From assembly GCA_945898215.1 (NCBI GenBank), contig CAMDHY010000001.1, forward strand, positions 1-64,000: a DNA stretch of 64,000 bases, written 5' to 3'. The notes beneath the pieces were generated by a model. The model did no database searches, was not told the origin of the DNA, and saw nothing but the letters and a program-made list of their open reading frames with translations. Origin of the DNA: Pseudoxanthobacter soli DSM 19599 (GTDB taxonomy: Bacteria; Pseudomonadota; Alphaproteobacteria; Rhizobiales; Segnochrobactraceae). A program made the position numbers and the translations under genes. Positions 14,826 through 22,687 of the stretch are shown in pieces. Numbering within the stretch: the stretch's first letter is position 1; each line of letters begins with the position of its first letter.

Positions 14826-17016
14826 AGCGTCCCTGCGCCTTCAACGTCGCCGGTGTCAGGCCGGCGGGTGCGAGAATCTCGGCCAGAGCGTCGGAAACCC
14901 CGGCGGCCATGCCACGCCCTCCACAGACCATCACCCGCGCCCCGTCCCGGATCATCCGGGCAACCTGCGCCGCCTCGCCGCGCAGGGCATCCTGGACGTA
15001 GTGGGGCCTGTCGCCACGGGAGACCGCCGTGACGAGGCGCGCGAGGCGCCCCTCGCCCTGCCAGGCGACGAGATTTTCCCGGTAGAGGAAGTCGCTGTCG
15101 GGATGCCGCATTCCGAAGACGAGCAGGATCGGGCGCAGCTGGGTGTTGCCGCGGACGATGCCTGCGAGCGGTCCGATCCCGGTGCCGGCCCCGATCAGGA
15201 TCAGCGGCCTGGACTGTCGACCGGCATGGAAGCCCGGGTTGCGGCGCAGGAAGGCCGCGACACGGTCGCCCGGCTGCAGCGCCACGAGCTGGCCGGAACA
15301 CAGCCCGCCCGCCTGCTTCTTCACCACGATCTCGACGAAGCCGTCGCGGCTCCCTGAGGCGAGCGAGTAGAAACGGGGAACCGTCGAACCTTCCGGCAGG
15401 ATGCCGAGCAGGTCGCCTGCCTGGAAGCGGCTCATCCCTTGCCCTGTCAGGCGCCGCCAAGCCGACATCTCCGGCACGGCAAAGCGCAGGATCGCCGTCG
15501 GCGCCTGTACCTCGGCCCCGTAGTCGCGGCGCGAAGTCAGCGTCAGCGGTTCCGTGGCGGGCGGCACGGGCTGATGGGCGAGCTCCAGCGGGATGCCCAG
15601 GGCTGCTCCGAGCGAATGGCCCCACCGGGCGAAATCCTGCGGTGACTGCCGGTCGATCGTGTCGTAGGGCAGGAGCCGTTCGAAGCCCTTGGCCTCGATG
15701 GCGTCCGCGACGTCCCGGGCGAAGGCGCAGAAGGCTGGGTAGTTGCGGTCGCCGAAGCCCAGGACGGCAACCGGCGCCAAGGGCACGGCATCGAGCCCGG
15801 TCAATCGGTCGAGAAAGCCCTTGGCAGAGGCGGGCGCGCTGCCGTCGCCATAGGTGGCCGCCAGGATCAGGAAACGTTGCGCCTTGCCGGAGCGCGCCGG
15901 ATCGAAGGCCGACATCGGGGCGACATGGACCGCCTGGCCGGCTTCCGTCAGCGCCCGATGCAGGGTCGCCGCGAAGCTCCAGGTACTGCCCCCCTCGCTG
16001 CCCACCAGGATGATGGTTTCAGCCCGGCCGGCGGCGACGTTGCCGCTGATCTTCGGACGTGCACGCCGCCCTGCCAGCCACACCACCACACCGGTGACGC
16101 CCATGACAGGCACCCCCAGGGCCATCAGCCCGAGGGCCAGCCCCAGTGTGGCAGCACCTCGACCGGTGTGCAGCATGTAGATGGTTTCCGTCACGTGCTC
16201 CCAGGTCGTCAGGTCGACCCAGCCGAGCAGCGTGCCGGTGCCCTGGTCGAGATATCCCGTGCCCCGGTCCGTCTTCAGCGTGAAGACGTCCGTCGCGTCG
16301 CCAGGATAGGGGAAGGACAGTTCGCGAAACTCAGCGACCGGGGTCTGAGCGAGCACGTCCATCACGCCGAGGGCGGCGCCGACCTGACCGCTGACGTGGT
16401 TCGGAACGGGCGCCGCGGGAGCCGTCGCCGTCGGCAGCAGCCCGAACGTCGAGGCCGCCATCCAGAGCGCCGTCGCCGACGAAAGGAGCAGCCCGGCAAC
16501 CGCGATCCTGGCGATCTCGACGTGCAGGCGGCCCGGAAGCGGGCCACGCAGCCGCGCGAACCAGCGCCGCCAGCCGCCCGCCCGGCGCGCAACGAGGACG
16601 GCACCGGACAGCGCCAGGATCAGCATCGCCGCGGCGCCTGCCGCTGTCGCAAGCCGGCCGGCATCGTCCAGAAAAAGCGACCGGTGCAGGTTCGTCAGCC
16701 AGCGTTCGGTCTGGCTGGGATCTGCCGACGCCACGCCTTGACCGGTCTCTGGGTAGATGACGGCGGCCCCGGGGGCGCCGGCGTCGAACCAGTAGGCAAT
16801 CACCCGGCCGGAGGGGGCGCGGCGGATCTGTTCGACGCCGGGGTAGGCGGAGCGGATGCGTTCGGCGAGGACGGCGACGGTCAGGCCCGCCTCCGTCCGG
16901 GGAGCCGCGAGGCGTTCGGCCGCGGGAAACACCGACAGCGCCGCCCCGCTGAGCGCCAGGATCGTCAAGAGGACCAGGGCCACCAGCCCGGGCCAGCGGT
17001 GCAGCGTGCGGATCAT
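14806..17016 (-). CDS. PepSY-domain membrane flavoreductase (PepSY TM + flavodoxin + FNR)
   Basis: A 736-residue fusion. The N-terminal part (about 1-330) is a PepSY-associated membrane module: a helix at 8-30, a periplasmic stretch with the PepSY-like VLAERIRSAYPGVEQIRR, and further helices near 125-145, 165-190 and 295-320. A flavodoxin-like domain (about 335-475) has VGSEGGSTWSFAATLHRAL and ATYGDGSAP. The C-terminal ferredoxin-NADP reductase module (about 495-736) has RFYSLASG for FAD, ILIGAGTGIGPLAGIV for NADPH, and VCGGRGMA near the end. It should move electrons from cytoplasmic NADPH through FAD and FMN across the membrane to an extracytoplasmic acceptor. It sits between the DUF2271 gene and apbE in one operon. 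Confidence 0.92.
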   Translation of the reverse strand: MIRTLHRWPGLVALVLLTILALSGAALSVFPAAERLAAPRTEAGLTVAVLAERIRSAYPGVEQIRRAPSGRVIAYWFDAGAPGAAVIYPETGQGVASADPSQTERWLTNLHRSLFLDDAGRLATAAGAAAMLILALSGAVLVARRAGGWRRWFARLRGPLPGRLHVEIARIAVAGLLLSSATALWMAASTFGLLPTATAPAAPVPNHVSGQVGAALGVMDVLAQTPVAEFRELSFPYPGDATDVFTLKTDRGTGYLDQGTGTLLGWVDLTTWEHVTETIYMLHTGRGAATLGLALGLMALGVPVMGVTGVVVWLAGRRARPKISGNVAAGRAETIILVGSEGGSTWSFAATLHRALTEAGQAVHVAPMSAFDPARSGKAQRFLILAATYGDGSAPASAKGFLDRLTGLDAVPLAPVAVLGFGDRNYPAFCAFARDVADAIEAKGFERLLPYDTIDRQSPQDFARWGHSLGAALGIPLELAHQPVPPATEPLTLTSRRDYGAEVQAPTAILRFAVPEMSAWRRLTGQGMSRFQAGDLLGILPEGSTVPRFYSLASGSRDGFVEIVVKKQAGGLCSGQLVALQPGDRVAAFLRRNPGFHAGRQSRPLILIGAGTGIGPLAGIVRGNTQLRPILLVFGMRHPDSDFLYRENLVAWQGEGRLARLVTAVSRGDRPHYVQDALRGEAAQVARMIRDGARVMVCGGRGMAAGVSDALAEILAPAGLTPATLKAQGRYVEDVY

Positions 17017-17028
17017 GGCCCCGGCCCC

Positions 17029-17499
17029 TCACATCTCGAAGGTGAAGCTGGCGACGTAGCGACGCCCCCCGACAGGCGTTCCGGCACCCTTCGTCGTCAG
17101 CGGCACTGCGATCTCGTTCGGACTGTCCCGCATGTTTTCGACGGCGGCGTCGACGTGCACCGTGTAGCCGGCGTCGAACAGGGCATCCGCCAGATCGAGC
17201 GTGATCCTGAGCGTCCGGCCGGCGCCGACACTGGCGCCGGAAATGCCGTTGATCTGGGCCGGGTCGCCGCTGGTCGCGCGGTACCAGTCGGAGAGGTGCT
17301 GGTAGTACTTCGACTTGCCACCCGCCATCCACAGGCTGCCGGCATAGGCGCCCTGGGCGTCCGTCACGTAGAGGACGAGATAGGCACCATCGCCGCCGTA
17401 GTTGTTGAGCGTCGTGGTCAGCGTGACCGGTCGCGCCATCGCGAGGCCGGGAAGCGTCAGCGCCGTTGTCAGCGCGAGCGCAGCGACAATGGATTTCAT
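17029..17499 (-). CDS. DUF2271-family exported protein with candidate FMN-attachment motif
   Basis: A 156-residue protein with a signal peptide (MKSIVAALALTTALTLPGLA, cleavage near 22). The mature part resembles DUF2271 proteins: TLNNYGGDGAYLVLYVTD, then GSLWMAGGKSKYYQHLSDWYR and a C-terminal GGRRYVASF. At 84-90 the sequence is NGISGAS, which resembles the [DN]xxSGA[TS] motif used by ApbE for covalent FMN attachment; S90 would be the acceptor. DUF2271 proteins are commonly found with PepSY reductases and ApbE. The likely role, inferred, is a periplasmic flavoprotein that takes electrons from the neighbouring reductase. It lies 12 bases upstream of the reductase gene. Confidence 0.85.
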   Translation of the reverse strand: MKSIVAALALTTALTLPGLAMARPVTLTTTLNNYGGDGAYLVLYVTDAQGAYAGSLWMAGGKSKYYQHLSDWYRATSGDPAQINGISGASVGAGRTLRITLDLADALFDAGYTVHVDAAVENMRDSPNEIAVPLTTKGAGTPVGGRRYVASFTFEM

Positions 17500-17546
17500 G
17501 GGGAGTTCGCCTTTCTTTCGGGGCTGGGGGCGGGCACGGGCAGGGG

Positions 17547-17921
17547 TCAGTTCACCTGCACCTGCGGGGCGGCACCGTTGCCGAAGAGCCCGTTCTGCGG
17601 GGGCGTGACCGAGCCGGCCGGAGCCGGATTGACCGCGCCGCGGCCCGCACCGTCGTCATCGTCGTCGTCGTCACCCGAGCGCTTGGGACGCTCATCGTCC
17701 TCGTCGTCCTTGTCGTCGTCCTTGTCGTCGTCGTCGCTCTCCTCGCCATCATCGTCGTCGCTGACGAGCACGAGAGGGAAAGCCTCCTGTCCGTCGGCGA
17801 AGGCCGCCGCGATGGGGCGCGCCTCGGCGTCCGGCTCGGCGCTCACCGCGCTCCAGGCGGACAGGCCGATGGCGGCGGCGAGGGCCGTCGTGGCGGCGAG
17901 AATGGCGATGGTCTTCTTCAT
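17547..17921 (-). CDS. Asp-rich exported protein of unknown function
   Basis: A 124-residue protein. The ATG at 17921 has GGAGA upstream and gives a clean signal peptide (MKKTIAILAATTALAAAIGL). The middle is one of the most acidic stretches in the window: runs of 4 to 7 Asp separated by Glu, Ser and Lys (about residues 54-93), encoded by GTC/GTCGTC-type repeats on the plus strand. A Gly/Pro/Asn-rich tail follows. There is no recognisable domain and no canonical EF-hand loop. Secreted poly-Asp could bind metal cations; that is inference. It is the first gene of the apparent operon leading into DUF2271, reductase and apbE, 47 bases before the next gene. Confidence 0.75.
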   Translation of the reverse strand: MKKTIAILAATTALAAAIGLSAWSAVSAEPDAEARPIAAAFADGQEAFPLVLVSDDDDGEESDDDDKDDDKDDEDDERPKRSGDDDDDDDGAGRGAVNPAPAGSVTPPQNGLFGNGAAPQVQVN

Positions 17922-17999
17922 GGCGTGTGTCTCCGATGAACCGGTGTGGTCAATCTGGAGGCGCAGCCTGAGGTCTTCCTGACGGCCGTGATGTTTCTG

Positions 18000-18016
18000 C
18001 TTCAGCCTTCCGTCAG
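18000..18016. promoter_or_regulatory. Candidate response-regulator site upstream of the Asp-rich protein gene
   Basis: CTTCAG (18000-18005) and CGTCAG (18011-18016) lie in the same orientation with an 11-base period. This matches the CGTCAG pair in front of the response regulator gene at 18595-18611 except for one base. OmpR-family regulators bind such direct repeats, so the adjacent two-component system may control this operon. Confidence 0.45.
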
Positions 18017-18020
18017 GAAC

Positions 18021-18047
18021 GAAAAAGTCCCGCCAGGGACGGGACTT
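18021..18047 (-). terminator. Rho-independent terminator downstream of the small PepSY gene
   Basis: On the minus strand AAGTCCCG and CGGGACTT form a perfect 8-bp stem around a 7-base loop, and the second arm runs into TTTTTC. It lies 140 bases beyond the PepSY gene stop and before the Asp-rich protein gene, separating the two transcription units. Confidence 0.75.
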
Positions 18048-18186
18048 CTGTCTTGAGTTCAAAGGGCCGCTGACACGGGGCAGGAGCGGCGCGACAAGCA
18101 CGCCCCGGTCATCCGGTGCCCGTCCGGACGGGGCGGAACCACCAGAGGCGGGCGGTTCGCGGGACGACGCGTATCATCCCGGCGCG

Positions 18187-18501
18187 TCAGTCATGGCTTC
18201 CCTCAGGCCCGCGGACGTCGTGACCGGCGTCCTCATTCTCGAATTCGATCTCGATCACCTGAAGGGTCGCGGGATGAACCTTCACTTCGATACGGCGGCC
18301 CGCTGCGTCGCGGCCGTCGATCTCGTAGCAACCGTCGTCGATCTTGATCCGGCGTACGGTCCAGCCCTTCTCCTTGGCGAGCCGCGCAACGGCTTCTCGC
18401 GGCTGCCAGTCCGCCATCGGGACGAAGCAGTCGTCGGAGGCCAGGGCCGCTCCGGCCGGGACGGCGACGAGAATCGATAGAATTGCTATTGTCTTCATCA
18501 T
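18187..18501 (-). CDS. Small exported PepSY-domain protein
   Basis: About 104 residues: a signal peptide (MMKTIAILSILVAVPAGAALA) followed by one PepSY domain, with DWQPREAVARLAKEKGW, then IKIDDGCYEIDGRDAAGRRIE and a final VKVHPATLQVIEIE strand. Two cysteines (in DDCFVP and DGCYEI) may form a disulfide. Single PepSY proteins are usually periplasmic and often sit beside a two-component system whose sensor they may modulate; here the response regulator gene is divergent. An upstream in-frame start would add 12 non-signal residues, so I prefer the ATG at 18501 (or 18498). Confidence 0.88.
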   Translation of the reverse strand: MMKTIAILSILVAVPAGAALASDDCFVPMADWQPREAVARLAKEKGWTVRRIKIDDGCYEIDGRDAAGRRIEVKVHPATLQVIEIEFENEDAGHDVRGPEGSHD

Positions 18502-18556
18502 GGAAAAAATCCAGGTGGTGGCCCTCGTGGTGGCCAACTCAACCGGACCATACGCA

Positions 18557-18611
18557 AGTCAGCTGACTGGATCCTGAAGCCTCGGATCTGCATCCGTCAG
18601 CTTTGCGTCAG
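18557..18611. promoter_or_regulatory. Divergent control region of PepSY gene and two-component system
   Basis: It contains AGTCAGCTGACT, a perfect 12-bp palindrome at 18557-18568, and two copies of CGTCAG at 18595-18600 and 18606-18611 (11-base period). These are the expected architecture for an OmpR-family dimer site and sit between the divergent PepSY and response regulator genes. Autoregulation is inferred. Confidence 0.5.
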
Positions 18612-18658
18612 CCTGAATGGTCAAGGGGTTTCGCACGAAGCCGGGGAAACCAAAAGCC

Positions 18659-19318
18659 ATGCGCATCCTGCTGATCGAGGACGATACCGTTCTGGGGGCT
18701 GCCGTGCGCGACCAGATCACGGGGGACGGCCGATCCGCGGACTGGGTCACCCGCCTCGATGCTGCGGCCGACGCGATGACCGTGGCGAGCTACGACCTCG
18801 TCCTGCTCGACCTGATGCTGCCGGATGGCCGCGGAATTGGATTTCTCCGCACGCTGCGGGCCCGCGGCGATGTCACCCCGGTGATCATCCTGACGGCCCT
18901 CGACCAGGTGTCGGATCGGATCGAAGGGCTCAACGCCGGTGCCGACGACTACCTCGTCAAGCCGTTCGACCTGGCGGAGCTGTCGGCGCGGATCGGGTCG
19001 GTCGGGCGGCGCTACTCCGGCAATCCGAACCCGCTCATCACCCACGGGTCGCTCGACATCGACCTCGCGTCGCGGAGCATCCGCCGAGACGGCAAGCCGG
19101 TCCAGCTGACCGCTCGCGAGTGGGCGCTGTTCGAAGTCTTCGTCACCCGTCCAGACCAGCTTTTGTCGAAGGCACAGCTCGAAGAGAAGCTCTATACCTT
19201 CGACGCCGAGGTGGAGAGCAACACGATCGAGGTCCATGTCAGCCGATTGCGCAAGAAGCTCGGCGCGGAGGTGATCGAGACGGAGCGCGGGCTCGGCTAC
19301 AGGCTGGGGGCGCGATGA
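18659..19318 (+). CDS. OmpR/PhoB-family response regulator
   Basis: A 219-residue two-domain regulator. The receiver domain has the acidic pair ED at 7-8, phospho-acceptor D51 in LLDLMLPDG, T79 and K101 in VKPFD. The C-terminal winged helix includes QLTAREWALFEVF and NTIEVHVSRLRKKLG. An in-frame ATG at 18617 lies only 5 bases after the CGTCAG repeats and would add 14 non-homologous residues. ATG 18659, immediately before RILLIEDD and after GGGGAAA, is the better start. It overlaps the kinase gene by ATGA. The group resembles PmrA/QseB/FeuP-type regulators; the direct targets inferred from repeats are the PepSY and DUF2271 genes. Confidence 0.93.
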   Translation: MRILLIEDDTVLGAAVRDQITGDGRSADWVTRLDAAADAMTVASYDLVLLDLMLPDGRGIGFLRTLRARGDVTPVIILTALDQVSDRIEGLNAGADDYLVKPFDLAELSARIGSVGRRYSGNPNPLITHGSLDIDLASRSIRRDGKPVQLTAREWALFEVFVTRPDQLLSKAQLEEKLYTFDAEVESNTIEVHVSRLRKKLGAEVIETERGLGYRLGAR

Positions 19319-20682
19319 CCTGGCCGCACAGCCTCCAGGCCAGGCTGGCACTGTCACTCGGCGCCTTGCTGACGGTCCTGTGGATCGCCGCCGCTGTGGC
19401 GACGGCGGCGATCCTTCGGCACGAGATGAACGAGGTGTTCGATTCCGCGCTCCAGGAAACCGCGCAGCGCCTGTTGCCGTTGGCCGTCGTGGATATCGTC
19501 GGTCGCGAAGACGACGGTGTCACCCAGCGGCTCGGCGCGATCCGCACGCACGATGAGTTCTTCACCTACATCGTCCGCGACGCCGAGGGGCGGATCCTGC
19601 TGCAGTCGCACGCGGCAGACCCGGGCGTCTTTCCGGCCTATGACGGGTCGGGCTTTCGGCAGACGTCGGCCTACCGGCTCTACAACGAGGACGCGCTGCA
19701 GGGCAGCATCCGGATCACCGTGGCGGAGCCGCTGGCCCAGCGATCGGCCGTCGCCCGGGAAATCCAGATGGTGCTGGCGCTGCCGATCCTGATCGTCATC
19801 CCCGTCGCCATTCTCGCGGTCATCCTTGCGGTGAAGGCCAGCCTCGCTCCGCTCCGTCGCTTTCAGGAAAGCCTGCAGGCCCGCAGCGTGCGGGACCTTT
19901 CGCCAGTCCCGGTCGGCGATCTCTTCTCCGAGATCACCCCTTTGAAGAACACGCTCAACCACATCCTCGGCCGACTGAAGGAGGCCTTCGAAGCCGAACG
20001 CAGCTTCGCCGCCAACGCCGCCCACGAGTTGCGCACACCTCTGGCGGGAGCGATCGCCCAGGCCCAGCGTCTCAGGTCCGAGACGAACGAGCCAGCTGCA
20101 GCGGCGCGGGCCGCCGATATCGAGGCGACGCTTAAGCGGCTCACGCGCCTGTCCGAGCGGCTGATGCAGCTTGCCCGTGCGGAGGGCGGGCGGCTTCGCC
20201 TCGACGGCAGCGCGGACCTGAGAACCGTCGCCCGCGTCGTGGTCGAGGACATCGCGCGAACAGGCGCCCCGGGCCGCATCGTCCTGCGCCTGCCGGAAAG
20301 GCCGGTGATGTCGGATCTCGATCCCGACGCCTTCGGGATCCTGTGTCGAAACCTGGTGGAGAACGCCCTGCGGCATGGCTCGGCGTCCGCACAGGTCGAG
20401 GTCACCCTGACGCCAGGCGCGCACCTGGTCGTCGCCAACGAGGGGCCGGTGCTGCCCCCCGAAACCCTCCACCGCCTGACGGCCCGTTTCGAGCGAGCGG
20501 GCGCCAGTTCCGACGGCAGCGGCCTTGGCCTCGCCATCGTCGCCGCCATCGCGGATCGCATCGGAGGCGCGCTGACGCTGAGATCGCCACGGCCGGGAAC
20601 GGCTTCGGGATTCGAGGCGACCGTCAGTTTGCCGGAAGACCTCTCGGAGGGCGGCATGGAGCCGGGGCAGGTGGCCCGATAG
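19315..20682 (+). CDS. Membrane sensor histidine kinase
   Basis: A 455-residue kinase coupled to the response regulator by an ATGA overlap. Two transmembrane helices (about 11-33 and 152-174) flank a periplasmic sensor of about 118 residues. HAMP-like residues follow, then the dimerisation domain with FAANAAHELRTPL (phospho-His H237). In the catalytic domain the N box is NLVENALRHG and the G box GSGLGLAIVAAIADRIGG. This is the QseC/PmrB/FeuQ-like class. The periplasmic PepSY protein encoded next door is a candidate modulator of its sensor domain; that link is inferred from position only. Confidence 0.94.
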   Translation: MTWPHSLQARLALSLGALLTVLWIAAAVATAAILRHEMNEVFDSALQETAQRLLPLAVVDIVGREDDGVTQRLGAIRTHDEFFTYIVRDAEGRILLQSHAADPGVFPAYDGSGFRQTSAYRLYNEDALQGSIRITVAEPLAQRSAVAREIQMVLALPILIVIPVAILAVILAVKASLAPLRRFQESLQARSVRDLSPVPVGDLFSEITPLKNTLNHILGRLKEAFEAERSFAANAAHELRTPLAGAIAQAQRLRSETNEPAAAARAADIEATLKRLTRLSERLMQLARAEGGRLRLDGSADLRTVARVVVEDIARTGAPGRIVLRLPERPVMSDLDPDAFGILCRNLVENALRHGSASAQVEVTLTPGAHLVVANEGPVLPPETLHRLTARFERAGASSDGSGLGLAIVAAIADRIGGALTLRSPRPGTASGFEATVSLPEDLSEGGMEPGQVAR

Positions 20683-20787
20683 GCGAGGCGGACCTCGAGA
20701 ACGCGACGGGTGCCGCGCGCGACCTCTCGACCATCACCAGCCTGCTACTGCGCCGACGCCCGCGAAGGACGCCCGGGCGCGCTCGCC

Positions 20788-21897
20788 TCAAACCTGCATT
20801 GCCGCGTCGGCATGCCGTGAGAAGGCCGGCATGATGCGCTCGGCGAGCTGCGCCATGCCGTAGCGCTCACGCTCTTCGTTGACGCCGGTCCAGTCCATTG
20901 CGGCGAGAAGCAGCGTGCCGAAGGGGCCGACCTGTTCGCGAAAGGCGACCAACCGATCGAGGACCGTTGTCGGAGTGCCGTAGATCACCATGTGCTCGAT
21001 CAGGCCCTCGATCGTCACGTCGGCATCCGACATCTCGCGGTCGGGCCGCATGGCGATCGTATAACCGCTGTTCTTCATGCCTTCCCAAAGATAGCGGTAA
21101 TAGAAATAGGTGCTGCCGTTTGGATCGAGGGCGTGCTCCCTGGCCTCCGCCTCCGTCGGGGCGATGACGACGTTGCGGGCGACGCGCCAGGCTGCGCCGT
21201 TCGGCCGTCGGCCGGCCTCGTCGCAACCCTCCAGATGCTTCTCCCAATGCGTCGCGACGCTGTCGGCGGGAATGAAGTTGGCGCTGATCGGGATCCAGCC
21301 GCGCATCGCCGCCGTCTTGACGCTCGCGGAACTGGGACTCATCGCCGAGACCGCAATGGGAGGATGGGGCTGCTGCAGCGGCTTTGGCAGGTAGCCGACG
21401 CCGAGCGACGGAACGATCGAGCGGCGGATGTCGATGTCCCAGTAGCGGCCGTGGATCTGATAGGGCGGGTCCTGCGACCAGATCTTCAGGATGATGTCGA
21501 TGCTCTCAAGCATCTTCTCGCCGCGCAGCAGCGGATCCTGATTGCCGAACAACTCGAGGTCGCTGGCGAGGCCGCCGGGGCCGATGCCGAACAGGAAGCG
21601 TCCGTTGCTCATGTGATCGAACTGCGCCACTTCGCCAGCGACGATCGCCGGGTGGTGGTTCGGCAGGTTGATGACGCCGGTACCAAGCTTGATACGGCTC
21701 GTCAGCGACAGGAGCGACGCGAGAAACATCAGCGGCGACGTCAGCGGCTCGGTTGTTGCGGAGAAATGTTCGCCGACCCACGCCTCCGCGAAACCGAGGC
21801 GCTCGGAAAGCAAGATCTTCGCCGTGTCCTCATGCAGCATGTCCCGCAACCGCCGGCCCGGCATATGGATCGGCATCATGAACAGACCCAAGTGCAT
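20788..21897 (-). CDS. Luciferase-like flavin-dependent monooxygenase (copy 1)
   Basis: A 369-residue TIM-barrel protein of the bacterial luciferase superfamily. It opens MHLGLFMMPIHMPGRRL and has WVGEHFSATTEP, NLPNHHPA and GIGPGGLASDLELFG, which place it near limonene-monooxygenase-annotated members. Such enzymes use FMNH2 from a separate reductase, and a flavin reductase gene is divergent 251 bases away. The frame is open 45 codons further upstream, but the sequence there is not homologous, so I start at ATG 21897. A paralogue is encoded at 28832-29932. The substrate is unknown. Confidence 0.93.
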   Translation of the reverse strand: MHLGLFMMPIHMPGRRLRDMLHEDTAKILLSERLGFAEAWVGEHFSATTEPLTSPLMFLASLLSLTSRIKLGTGVINLPNHHPAIVAGEVAQFDHMSNGRFLFGIGPGGLASDLELFGNQDPLLRGEKMLESIDIILKIWSQDPPYQIHGRYWDIDIRRSIVPSLGVGYLPKPLQQPHPPIAVSAMSPSSASVKTAAMRGWIPISANFIPADSVATHWEKHLEGCDEAGRRPNGAAWRVARNVVIAPTEAEAREHALDPNGSTYFYYRYLWEGMKNSGYTIAMRPDREMSDADVTIEGLIEHMVIYGTPTTVLDRLVAFREQVGPFGTLLLAAMDWTGVNEERERYGMAQLAERIMPAFSRHADAAMQV

Positions 21898-22148
21898 CCG
21901 ACCTCGGGCTCCGGCAGGGACGTGAGGTCGCGCGGACGACGTGCGGCATCCAAGGCCGGGACAGTACCAAGGGCGTCCAGCGATGCAAGCCGCCGAAACG
22001 TCGGCCGCGCCGCGCCGCAGAATCTGCAACAAAAAATCAATGATGAAACTTTAGAATAATCCGTTGCATTCACCGTGGATGGCCGCTAGACCGATCGGGC
22101 CAGCCTGCTCGCGCCACCCGGCAGGCACGGTTGGAACGGAGATCGCGG
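21898..22148. promoter_or_regulatory. Divergent promoter region, monooxygenase 1 / flavin reductase
   Basis: A 251-base gap between divergent starts. The segment 22028-22060 is strikingly A+T-rich for this genome and contains TGAAACTTTA. I take it as the promoter area but could not assign unambiguous -35/-10 boxes or an operator. Confidence 0.4.
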
Positions 22149-22673
22149 ATGGTCGACGTCGAGCCAGTCGAGGCGGGGTTCAAGCGCGCGATGCGGCAAC
22201 TCGCCGGCGGCGTCGCGGTGATTGCGTCCGGCAACGGTGACCGCCGGCGTGGGCTGACTGCGACGGCTGTGTGCAGCCTCTCGTCCACCCCCGCCCGGCT
22301 TCTGGTGTGCGTGAACAAATCCGCCGAGGCGCATGACGTGATCGCCGGAACTCGCTGCTTCTCCGTCAATATCCTTGGGGACGACCAGCAGGCGCTCGCC
22401 GAGCGTTTTGCGGCGCTGGATGGCTCGAAGGGCGCAATCCGCTTTGCCGGCGAGCGGTGGAGCGAACTCGTGACGGGGGCACCCGTCCTGAACTCGGCGA
22501 TCGCCGTCTTCGACTGCGAACTCGACGCCGAATTGCCGACGGAAACCCACACGGTCTACATCGGCCGTGTCGTCAAGACGATGTGCGACGACGCCGGCAT
22601 GCCGCTCGTCTACCACCAGCGGCAGTTCTGCGCCCCCATCCCGCTCGGCAAGCCGCATCTCGCGACAGGCTGA
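22149..22673 (+). CDS. Flavin reductase (FMN-binding split-barrel family)
   Basis: A 174-residue protein of the HpaC/flavin-reductase-like family. FKRAMRQLAGGVAVIAS and RRGLTATAVCSLSSTPARLLVCVNK form the flavin-binding strands; HDVIAGTRCFSVNIL and a C-terminal YHQRQFCAPIP complete the signature. These enzymes reduce FMN with NAD(P)H and release it to a partner monooxygenase. The two luciferase-like enzymes in this cluster are the obvious partners, and the first is divergent to it. ATG 22149 lies seven bases after GGAG; a TTG at 22131 is possible but weaker. Confidence 0.92.
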   Translation: MVDVEPVEAGFKRAMRQLAGGVAVIASGNGDRRRGLTATAVCSLSSTPARLLVCVNKSAEAHDVIAGTRCFSVNILGDDQQALAERFAALDGSKGAIRFAGERWSELVTGAPVLNSAIAVFDCELDAELPTETHTVYIGRVVKTMCDDAGMPLVYHQRQFCAPIPLGKPHLATG

Positions 22674-22687
22674 GAGTTCGGCCGCCC

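Noticed and set aside
17650-17760. Regular GTCGTC-type repeats as a possible CRISPR or VNTR array
   Set aside because: They encode the Asp tract of an exported protein, with no unique spacers and no repeat length typical of CRISPR.
17547-17921. Asp-rich protein as a lanthanide- or calcium-binding EF-hand protein
   Set aside because: No 12-residue loop with the required spacing (Asp 1,3,5, Gly 6, hydrophobic 8, Glu 12) is present. Generic cation binding cannot be excluded.
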